Below, one piece after another: positions 57,683-64,000 of a stretch of DNA of 64,000 bases; positions within the stretch are counted from its first letter, which is position 1, and each line of letters begins with the position of its first letter. The notes under the pieces are model-generated. The model was not told the origin of the DNA, searched no databases, and saw nothing but the letters and a program-made list of their open reading frames with translations. Location: contig NZ_OANT01000001.1 of the NCBI RefSeq assembly GCF_900096995.1, positions 896,086-960,085 on the forward strand, written 5' to 3'. Origin of the DNA: Acinetobacter puyangensis (GTDB taxonomy: Bacteria > Pseudomonadota > Gammaproteobacteria > Pseudomonadales > Moraxellaceae). A program made the translations under genes and the position numbers.

Positions 57683-58192
57683 ATGAGTGTGGCATTCGTT
57701 ACGTGTGATCTGTTGGATGATAATGAAGCTAAGGATTTACAGGTAGTATCACCTTCAATTGATGGGAAAAGCTTTAAAAGCTATGGCGCACGTAAAACTT
57801 TTGGCGGTCAGGTGATTACGGTAAAGTGTTTTGAGGATAATTCCCGGGTTAAGGAATTATTGGCGACTGATGGCACAGGTAACGTTCTGGTGGTAGATGG
57901 CGGTGCATCCATTCGCTGTGCATTAATGGGTGATTTAATTGCCGAATCTGCGGTCAAAAATCACTGGAATGGTGTGATTATTTATGGTTGTGTGCGTGAT
58001 GTTGATGCCATTGCCGAACTGGATCTAGGGGTTCATGCACTGGCAGCTATTCCACAAAAAAGTACGCGTAAAGGGATTGGTGAAACCGGCGTTACTTTAT
58101 ATTTTGGTGGTGTGGAAATTGCACAGGACGATTATATTTATGCAGATAATAATGGTATTGTGGTTGCAAAAGAAGCTCTGGTGCAATTATAA
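57683..58192 (+). CDS. RraA-like protein (ribonuclease E activity regulator / HMG aldolase fold)
   Basis: 169-aa protein of the RraA/MenG fold. Motifs are FVTCDLLDDNE, the FGGQVITVKCFEDNS strand, VLVVDGGASIRCALMGDLIAESAVKNHWNGVIIYGCVRD and the substrate-site KGIGETGVTLYFGG. Short homologues are either RraA, which inhibits RNase E, or aldolases for 4-hydroxy-4-methyl-2-oxoglutarate. The D-x20-R-D aldolase pattern (GDLIAES..., GCVRD) is present, so aldolase activity is possible. The ATG at 57683 has GGAG 8 nt upstream. Confidence 0.92.
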   Translation: MSVAFVTCDLLDDNEAKDLQVVSPSIDGKSFKSYGARKTFGGQVITVKCFEDNSRVKELLATDGTGNVLVVDGGASIRCALMGDLIAESAVKNHWNGVIIYGCVRDVDAIAELDLGVHALAAIPQKSTRKGIGETGVTLYFGGVEIAQDDYIYADNNGIVVAKEALVQL

Positions 58193-58217
58193 CTTTGATT
58201 AAGCTGTAGGAATCATT

Positions 58218-59003
58218 ATGCGAAAAATTGCACATCAGGTACAGATTATACAGGCACTGGCATCAAGCGTGACAGAAATGGGGCGGGGCATTATGGGAAC
58301 GCCATTTCCCAAGCAACCGGAAAAAGCCTTAAAACTCTATGAGTTTGAAGGATGCCCATATTGCCGTCGAGTCAGGGAAGTATTGACCTTTTTAAATCTG
58401 GATGTGGAAATTTATCCCTGTCCCAAAAACGGCACCCGTTTTCGTCCTTTGGTAAAAGAACTCGGTGGTAAGTTGCAATTTCCATTTCTGATTGATGAAA
58501 ATACCGGAGATCGGCTGTACCAGTCAGAAGCAATTATTGCGTATTTATTCAAATACTATAGTGCAGATGGCAAAGTCCCGCTGGCTTACCTGAACTATTC
58601 CAAACTTCCTGTGGTGGCTGGTGTTGGTGTATTGATTAGCGGCTTATATGGCATTGTCGCCAATGGCCATAATAAGAAGCATGCAGTGCCGGAAAAATTA
58701 CTGGAATTATGGGGTTTTGAAGCCAGTCCTTATTGCCGTGTGGTACGAGCAAAACTAACCGAACTGGAACTCCCTTATATTCTGCATAATCTGCCCAAAG
58801 AACGCTGGCAAGATCAGGGACTTGCCAGTTTACGCTTAAAACCGGGCAAATATGTGCCGTTAAAAGGTGGAAAAAGGGAAAAGGCCATGCAACGTTTGGG
58901 CGGCAAAATCCAGTTACCTTATCTGGAAGATCCCAATACTGGCGTAAAAATGTTTGAATCAGAAGCAATTACGCTGTATCTGAAACAGCAGTATGGTGGT
59001 TAA
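58218..59003 (+). CDS. Glutathione S-transferase family protein with two thioredoxin-fold domains
   Basis: 261-aa protein made of two GST_N/glutaredoxin-like domains and no GST C-terminal helical domain. Domain 1 (about 30-118) has KLYEFEGCPYCRRVREVL with a CPYC active site. Domain 2 (about 160-260) has LWGFEASPYCRVVRAKL, where the first Cys is Ser. Each is followed by matching FPFLIDENTGDRLYQSEAII and LPYLEDPNTGVKMFESEAIT glutathione-site motifs. The two halves look like an internal duplication. A Pro-rich N-terminal segment precedes them. It lies 25 bp after the RraA-like gene and is likely cotranscribed. Confidence 0.9.
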   Translation: MRKIAHQVQIIQALASSVTEMGRGIMGTPFPKQPEKALKLYEFEGCPYCRRVREVLTFLNLDVEIYPCPKNGTRFRPLVKELGGKLQFPFLIDENTGDRLYQSEAIIAYLFKYYSADGKVPLAYLNYSKLPVVAGVGVLISGLYGIVANGHNKKHAVPEKLLELWGFEASPYCRVVRAKLTELELPYILHNLPKERWQDQGLASLRLKPGKYVPLKGGKREKAMQRLGGKIQLPYLEDPNTGVKMFESEAITLYLKQQYGG

Positions 59004-59033
59004 ATATATGAGATGATTTATTGTCATGGGGCT

Positions 59034-59999
59034 TTAAATCATTTCTTTCAAAGATTGACAGAAGATTTTTAAAATCTCCTGTCTTAAAAAATTGTGGCGG
59101 GGATTATCCTGTAAATCCTGATGCCAGAACATGCCCATACGAATATGCGGCAGTTCAATGGGCAATTCAAAAATATGTAAGTCCTGATCATAATGAAGAT
59201 GTTTTAAAATGCTTTGTGGTATGGTCAAAATCGCAGTCGGATGTTGGGTGAGCACTTGTAAGGCGGTGGCATAGTGCTGGCAACGTAAAAAAATCTGTCT
59301 TGACTGTTTTTGTTGAATCTGTTGTTGGCGATGGAGATAAATATCTTCAATCAGTTGTCCGGTGCGGCGTGAAGATACACCAATATGCGGCGCCGACAAA
59401 TAAATCTCTTTATTCATCTGTTGTTGTGCGGTACACACCACAAAAAAATCTTCAACCAGACACTGAAATTGCAATTTTTCATCGTTATGCTGCGCCAGAT
59501 CAATGACAAAATCAATTTGTTGTGAGGCAAGATCGGCGCGCATATTTTTACGATCCAGTTTTGAGCTCAAGAACTGAATTTCTGGATTGAATTTCTGGAA
59601 ATGTGCAATCAGTTTGGGGAAGATCAAGGGTTCGATTTCATCATGTACAGCAATTTTTAATTGTTGTAAGGTTTTTGGATCAAATGACTGTTGTTGCAGG
59701 CTAATATTTTGCAGACTGATCAGTGCCTGTTTAATGGGGAGATAGATCTGCTGTGCAAAAGCTGTGGGCAACATTTTATTGCCTGTACGAATAAATAGAT
59801 CATCGTGCAACTGTAGCCTTAAACGCTGTAAGGCATGACTTACGGCTGACTGGCTGATACATAACAGATGGGCCGCTTTGGAAATGCTTTGTTGTTCAAA
59901 AATTGCAATAAATAAAGGATATAGATTGGCATCTATACGATAAAACTGGGGTAGGTCAAGATTGCTGTTTTTAGACATAGAATTATGAATATTGTTCAT
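59034..59999 (-). CDS. LysR-family regulator of the divergent acyl-CoA dehydrogenase operon
   Basis: 321-aa regulator with winged helix (SISKAAHLLCISQSAVSHALQRLRLQLHDDLFIRTG, about 39-74) and a periplasmic-binding-like effector domain of the NodD/NahR subgroup (FDPKTLQQLKIAVHDEIEPLIFPKLI). It is divergent from the operon at 60-64 kb, with an 87-bp gap, the classic layout for local control. Effector is unknown; an acyl-CoA or its acid would fit. Confidence 0.88.
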   Translation of the reverse strand: MNNIHNSMSKNSNLDLPQFYRIDANLYPLFIAIFEQQSISKAAHLLCISQSAVSHALQRLRLQLHDDLFIRTGNKMLPTAFAQQIYLPIKQALISLQNISLQQQSFDPKTLQQLKIAVHDEIEPLIFPKLIAHFQKFNPEIQFLSSKLDRKNMRADLASQQIDFVIDLAQHNDEKLQFQCLVEDFFVVCTAQQQMNKEIYLSAPHIGVSSRRTGQLIEDIYLHRQQQIQQKQSRQIFLRCQHYATALQVLTQHPTAILTIPQSILKHLHYDQDLHIFELPIELPHIRMGMFWHQDLQDNPRHNFLRQEILKIFCQSLKEMI

Positions 60000-60086
60000 G
60001 ATTGGCTATAGATTAAAATCATTTCATTCATATTAATTTTTGCACTATGCTGTTGTAAAGTAAAAATCAGATAAAAAGGATATTTT

Positions 60087-61334
60087 ATGTTTAGCTTATC
60101 CGAACGTGCACAGGATTTTATTGTACGTACCAAAGCATTTATACAGCAGGAAATCGAACCGGTTGAAACTCAATTCTGGCAGGACGTTCATCAATTAAAT
60201 GTTGATGGCGACTGGACCAAATGGTCATGGCCGACACAACTTGAACAATTAAAAGCCAAAGCCAAAGCTGCCGGATTATGGAATATGTTTTTGCCTGATC
60301 TGGTATTGGGTGCCGGATTGTCGGTACAGGAATATGCACATATTGCTGAATTAACAGGTCGTAGCTTGATTGCACCGACTGTATTTAACTGTAATGCGCC
60401 TGATAGTGGCAATATGGAAGTCCTATGGCGCTATGGTACAGACGCTCAAAAACAGCAATGGCTGGTGCCTTTGCTGGAAGGTAACATCCGTTCCGTGTTT
60501 GGCATGACTGAACCTGAAGTTGCTTCTAGTGATGCGACCAATATGCAGGCCACCGCAGTGGTAGAAGGGGATGAAATTGTTTTGAATGGCCGCAAATGGT
60601 GGTCGTCAGGTTTAGGTGATCCGAATGCCAAAATCATTATTTTTATGGCACATACACCTGATCCAAGTAAAGATCGTCATCATCAGCATTCGATGGTGTT
60701 GGTACCTGTGGAGAGCATAGGGGTAACGATTGAACGTATGTTGCCTGTATTTGGCGACTATGATGCCCCGCATGGGCATGGACAGATGAATTTTGACAAT
60801 GTACGTGTGCCTATCAGTAATTTTATTGGTGGTGCAGGTCAGGGCTTTGAAATTGCACAGGGACGTTTGGGACCGGGACGGATTCATCATTGTATGCGCT
60901 GTATCGGTGCGGCAGAAAAAGCACTGGAATTGATGATTGACCGTGGTATGTCGCGTCATGCATTTGGCAAAGAAATTCTGAAATTAGGTGGTAACTTGGA
61001 ACGAGTGGCGGATGCGAGAGTAGCGATTGATCAGGCCAGATTATTGACCTTGTATGCCGCCTACAAAATGGATACTGTCGGCAATATGGCGGCCTTGACA
61101 GAAATTTCTGCGATTAAAGTGGTGGCACCGAATGTATTGCAACAGGTGGTGGATATGGCAATCCAGATTCATGGCGGTGCAGGTGTATCCCGTGATACAC
61201 CTTTAACTGCTTTTTTTAATCAGGCACGTAGCTTACGTCTGGCGGATGGTCCTGATGAAGTACATAAGAGCATGATTGCCAAACTGGAATTGAAAAAACG
61301 TGGCTATGGCCGCAAAAAGCCATCTGGACAATAA
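60087..61334 (+). CDS. Acyl-CoA dehydrogenase, ACAD10/11-like
   Basis: 415-aa flavoprotein. It has an N-terminal helical domain; the FAD/substrate strand VFGMTEPEVASSDATNM and the flavin motif KWWSSGLGD; the middle domain MNFDNVRVPISNFIGG; and the C-terminal helical domain with MSRHAFGKEI, QIHGGAGVSRDTPL and the closing RLADGPDEVHKSMIAKLEL. The closing motif ADGPDEVH, where medium-chain enzymes have EGT, is that of the ACAD11-type group. It begins an operon with an APH-type kinase, matching the domain pair fused in human ACAD10/11. AAGGA lies 7 nt before the ATG. Confidence 0.93.
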   Translation: MFSLSERAQDFIVRTKAFIQQEIEPVETQFWQDVHQLNVDGDWTKWSWPTQLEQLKAKAKAAGLWNMFLPDLVLGAGLSVQEYAHIAELTGRSLIAPTVFNCNAPDSGNMEVLWRYGTDAQKQQWLVPLLEGNIRSVFGMTEPEVASSDATNMQATAVVEGDEIVLNGRKWWSSGLGDPNAKIIIFMAHTPDPSKDRHHQHSMVLVPVESIGVTIERMLPVFGDYDAPHGHGQMNFDNVRVPISNFIGGAGQGFEIAQGRLGPGRIHHCMRCIGAAEKALELMIDRGMSRHAFGKEILKLGGNLERVADARVAIDQARLLTLYAAYKMDTVGNMAALTEISAIKVVAPNVLQQVVDMAIQIHGGAGVSRDTPLTAFFNQARSLRLADGPDEVHKSMIAKLELKKRGYGRKKPSGQ

Positions 61335-61347
61335 GAAGGGAATTCAT

Positions 61348-62469
61348 ATGTCAGTGATTGATATTGGCGGTCAAGTCCGCAAAGGCGAAGAACTGGATAT
61401 TCAGGCTGTTGAAGCATGGTTAACACAACAAGGTGTACAATTACAGGGAACGGCACAGGTCACACAATATTCCGGTGGTGCATCAAACTGGACTTATCGG
61501 CTGCAATATGACAATGTCGATTTAATTTTACGTCGCCCTCCCAAAGGTACCAAAGCCAAATCGGCACATGATATGGTAAGGGAATATACCGTGCAAAAAG
61601 AACTCACCCCATTTTATCCAGTGCTGCCGGAGATGGTAGCATTGTGTCAGGATGAGAGTGTGATTGGTTGCGATTTCTATGTGATGAAACGTATAGAGGG
61701 GATTATTCCTCGTGCCAATCTACCTAAGGCGTTACAATTTGACGAAGCGCAGGTGCATGAATTGTGTATCAATCTGTTGGATAAACTAATTGAATTACAT
61801 CAGGTGCCATATCAGGGCACTGCGCTGGAAAAACTTGGCAAGGGTGAGGGCTATTGTCGTCGTCAGGTTGAAGGCTGGGACAATCGCTATGCCAAAGCGC
61901 ATACATCGAATGTGCCCGACTTTGCTTTTGTGCGGCAATGGCTGCTGGATAATATTCCGGCTGATTCTAGCACCTGTGTAATTCACAATGACTGGCGTTT
62001 TGACAATATCGTACTTGATCCGGCACAGCCAACCAAAGTGATTGGTGTACTGGACTGGGAAATGGCAACACTCGGCGATCCTTTAATGGATCTGGGGAGT
62101 GCCTTGGCCTATTGGGTACAGCAAGATGATGATGCCTTGATGAAGTCTACACGTCGCCAGCCCACCAATTTAAAAGGCATGCTTACTCGTCAGCAAGTGG
62201 TGGACTACTATCTGGGTAAAACAGGATTACAGCCTGAAAACTGGTCTTTTTATGAGGTATTTGGATTATTTCGTCTGGCAGGCATCGCCCAGCAAATTTA
62301 TTATCGCTATTATCATCAACAAACCGATAATCCCGCCTTTAAAGATTTCTGGATCGTGATTCATGCCTTGCATATTCGAGCTTTACAATTGATTGCTCAA
62401 CAGGATAGTGAAGCCAATACACTGATTCAGGAATTTTCGGCAAAATTGCAGGACATATTAAAACAATGA
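61348..62469 (+). CDS. APH-family phosphotransferase (ACAD10/11-type kinase)
   Basis: 373-aa protein-kinase-like small-molecule kinase. The N-lobe has FSGGASNWTYRL-type loop (YSGGASNWTYRLQ) and the nucleotide-site Lys region LILRRPPKG. The catalytic loop is VIHNDWRFDNIVLDP with catalytic Asp and Asn, and the metal-binding Asp is in GVLDWEMATLGDPLMDLG. All are intact, so it should phosphorylate a hydroxyl group. Homologues beside acyl-CoA dehydrogenases act on hydroxy-acyl-CoA or hydroxy acids. AAGGG lies 9 nt before the chosen ATG. Its stop overlaps the next start (ATGA). Confidence 0.92.
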   Translation: MSVIDIGGQVRKGEELDIQAVEAWLTQQGVQLQGTAQVTQYSGGASNWTYRLQYDNVDLILRRPPKGTKAKSAHDMVREYTVQKELTPFYPVLPEMVALCQDESVIGCDFYVMKRIEGIIPRANLPKALQFDEAQVHELCINLLDKLIELHQVPYQGTALEKLGKGEGYCRRQVEGWDNRYAKAHTSNVPDFAFVRQWLLDNIPADSSTCVIHNDWRFDNIVLDPAQPTKVIGVLDWEMATLGDPLMDLGSALAYWVQQDDDALMKSTRRQPTNLKGMLTRQQVVDYYLGKTGLQPENWSFYEVFGLFRLAGIAQQIYYRYYHQQTDNPAFKDFWIVIHALHIRALQLIAQQDSEANTLIQEFSAKLQDILKQ

Positions 62470-63164
62470 CCACGATTTATTTTGTTCGTCATGGACAAGC
62501 CTCTTTTGGTGCAGAAAGTTATGACAAATTGTCTAGTACCGGTGAACAGCAAGCCGTGCTACTGGGTCAGTTTTTCAAACAGATTTTAAAACAGCAGCCT
62601 GTGGTGGTTGCAGGCAGTATGGTACGCCATCAGGAAACAGCAACGCTTGCATTGGCACAGTGTTTTCCAGAAACAGAAATACTGACAGACAGCGTCTGGA
62701 ATGAATTTAATCATCAACAAGTCTTTGCCCAATATGAACCACGCTTTTTGCAGCCGGAATTATTGAAGCAGGACGTGGCACAGGAAAGTAATCCCCGAGC
62801 TTATCTGGCAAAGATTTTTGATGGCGCAATTGATCGCTGGATTAGTGCCGAGTTCGATCATGAATATGAGGAAACTTGGCAACATTTTAAAGATCGGGTT
62901 GAGCAGGCACTGCAAAATTTATGTGTCCAGCTGGCACAAAGTCAACCACGCTATGCCATTGTGTTTACCTCAGGTGGGGTGATTTCGGTGGTGGCAGGTA
63001 AAATTCTGGGCCTAGACGCCAAGCATACCTTTGCACTCAATTGGGCCATCGCCAATAGTAGTTTGACCACCTTGCGTCTGGTCGGCAGTGAACCACAATT
63101 ACTGAGTTTAAATGAACATCATTTTATCAAGGCAGCAGGTTCCGATTTACTGACATGGATATAA
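62466..63164 (+). CDS. Histidine phosphatase family protein
   Basis: 232-aa phosphoglycerate-mutase-like phosphatase. The phosphohistidine motif is YFVRHGQASFG (His8). The conserved Arg is in AGSMVRHQETATLAL, the Glu in WNEFNHQ, and the second His region in VFTSGGVISVVAG, where the usual His reads Ser-Gly-Gly, so the general acid/base arrangement is modified. Translationally coupled to the kinase gene by a 4-bp overlap. Within the operon it could remove a phosphate added by the kinase or act on a phospho-acyl intermediate; substrate is unknown. Confidence 0.88.
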   Translation: MTTIYFVRHGQASFGAESYDKLSSTGEQQAVLLGQFFKQILKQQPVVVAGSMVRHQETATLALAQCFPETEILTDSVWNEFNHQQVFAQYEPRFLQPELLKQDVAQESNPRAYLAKIFDGAIDRWISAEFDHEYEETWQHFKDRVEQALQNLCVQLAQSQPRYAIVFTSGGVISVVAGKILGLDAKHTFALNWAIANSSLTTLRLVGSEPQLLSLNEHHFIKAAGSDLLTWI

Positions 63165-63177
63165 AAGGAAGTATCGC

Positions 63178-63912
63178 ATGAGCAAAACGATTTTAATTAC
63201 AGGTGCAAGCTCCGGACTCGGTGCAGGGATGGCACGGGAATTTGCAGCCAAAGGCTATAATCTGGCGCTGTGTGCCCGTCGTTTAGAGAAATTACAGGCA
63301 TTACAACAGGAAATTCAGCAGCAGTATACGGTCAGGGTCGAAGTGAAAACGCTAGACGTGACCCATTATGACGATGTGTTTACCGTATTTAAGGCATTCC
63401 AGCAGGATTTTGGGATGATTGATCGGATTATTGTGAATGCCGGTGTGGGCGATGGACGACGCATTGGTAAAGGAAATTTTGAGATTAACCGTGCCACGGC
63501 TGAAACCAATTTTATTTCTGCATTAGCGCAGTGTGAAGCGGCAGTCGAAATTTTTCGTGCGCAAAATTCAGGGCATCTGGTGGTGATTTCCTCCATGAGT
63601 GCTGTACGTGGCTTACCCAAACATTTGTCGACCTATGCTGCAAGTAAAGCAGCGGTTGCCCATCTGGCAGAGGGCATTCGGGCAGAGTTGATCAATACAC
63701 CGATCAAGGTATCCACGATTTTTCCGGGTTATATTCGGACCGAGCTCAATGAAGGGGCAAAAAAGCTACCTTTTGAAGTTGACGAAAAAACGGGTTGTCA
63801 GGCGCTGGTTAAGGCGATTGAAAAACAGCCGGTTAAGGCTTATGTGCCGCAATGGCCATGGTTGCCAGTGGGTCTAGCCATGAAGGTCTTGCCATTAAAA
63901 TGGGTTGTCTAG
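63178..63912 (+). CDS. Short-chain dehydrogenase/reductase
   Basis: 244-aa classical SDR. The NAD(P) motif is ITGASSGLGAGMA (TGxxxGxG), with ALCARRLEKL following strand 2, where Arg suggests NADP preference. VNAGVG corresponds to the NAG motif, the catalytic Ser lies in ISSMSAVRGLP, and the YxxxK is YAASK. The C-terminus WPWLPVGLAMKVLPL is hydrophobic and may touch the membrane. It is the last gene of the operon, 13 bp after the phosphatase gene and followed by a strong terminator. The substrate is probably an acyl or keto-acyl compound of the same pathway. Confidence 0.92.
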   Translation: MSKTILITGASSGLGAGMAREFAAKGYNLALCARRLEKLQALQQEIQQQYTVRVEVKTLDVTHYDDVFTVFKAFQQDFGMIDRIIVNAGVGDGRRIGKGNFEINRATAETNFISALAQCEAAVEIFRAQNSGHLVVISSMSAVRGLPKHLSTYAASKAAVAHLAEGIRAELINTPIKVSTIFPGYIRTELNEGAKKLPFEVDEKTGCQALVKAIEKQPVKAYVPQWPWLPVGLAMKVLPLKWVV

Positions 63913-63944
63913 TCCTGAAATAAGTTGACACTGATTTCAACTAT

Positions 63945-63982
63945 AAAACGCCTGATGAACCTCATTGGGCGTTTTGTATTTT
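63945..63982 (+). terminator. Terminator of the acyl-CoA dehydrogenase operon
   Basis: AAAACGCC..ATGA pairs with TCAT..GGGCGTTTT, followed by GTATTTT. Confidence 0.9.
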
Positions 63983-64000
63983 AAGGCAAAGTGAGGTCGC

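Noticed and set aside
1..64000. tRNA genes, rRNA, CRISPR arrays, prophage or intact transposases
   Set aside because: No cloverleaf with a TTC-loop, no regularly spaced direct repeats, and no integrase, transposase or phage structural gene was found on either strand by reading.

Overview
The window is a stretch of a gamma-proteobacterial chromosome and almost certainly comes from Acinetobacter. The support is the low-GC base composition, the divergent bamE/fur pair, the neighbour pairs carAB/greA, rlmE/ftsH/folP, glnD/dapC and queE/queC, and a PepSY/DUF3325-type iron cluster. The species cannot be fixed from the sequence. It reads mainly as core housekeeping DNA. I see no rRNA, tRNA, CRISPR array, prophage or intact insertion sequence, but there are several small non-coding mobile-element-like repeats and some unusual RNA control elements.

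Layout. 0-8.1 kb: bamE, fur, an alkyltransferase-like repair protein, a secreted orphan, greA and the carAB operon behind a leader that can fold as an attenuator. 8.1-20.3 kb: a coiled-coil protein, a DOMON-like protein, yhbY, rlmE, ftsH, folP, small conserved proteins, an enoyl-CoA hydratase, a NadM-type adenylyltransferase, bcp, queC/queE, dapD and an outer-membrane barrel. 20.4-29 kb: a beta-class GST, a DUF423-thiS-thiG operon, rpoH, a ppiB-lpxH-tusA operon, glnS, a LysR regulator and an FKBP. 29-38.5 kb: divergent metR/metE with a perfect MetR box, then dapC, glnD, purT and a nitroreductase. 38.5-48.6 kb: an aldehyde dehydrogenase divergent from a GAF-domain regulator, a PIF1-like helicase, a very AT-rich DUF4184 membrane gene behind a MITE-like repeat, cca and maeB. 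48.7-57.5 kb: a PAS-GGDEF-EAL protein, a methyl-cycle operon (ahcY-metF-rsmE) behind an SAH riboswitch, and an iron-linked PepSY operon. 57.6-64 kb: an RraA-like protein, a double-thioredoxin-fold GST, and a LysR regulator divergent from a four-gene acyl-CoA dehydrogenase / APH-type kinase / histidine phosphatase / SDR operon.

The most interesting signals are: (1) the SAH riboswitch on ahcY-metF-rsmE; (2) the acyl-CoA dehydrogenase plus kinase plus phosphatase operon, which resembles a split ACAD10/11 or Lva-type route for hydroxy-acyl-CoA breakdown; (3) two copies of a roughly 240-bp hairpin-rich MITE, one with a perfect 9-bp target duplication and one without, the latter next to the AT-rich DUF4184 gene; (4) a second short element with 21-bp inverted ends after the alkyltransferase-like gene; (5) RNA hairpins that hide the ribosome-binding sites of lpxH and cca, and a terminator-like fold in the carA leader. 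Methionine metabolism (metR/metE, metF, ahcY) and lysine/peptidoglycan precursors (dapD, dapC) are the pathways represented at more than one site.
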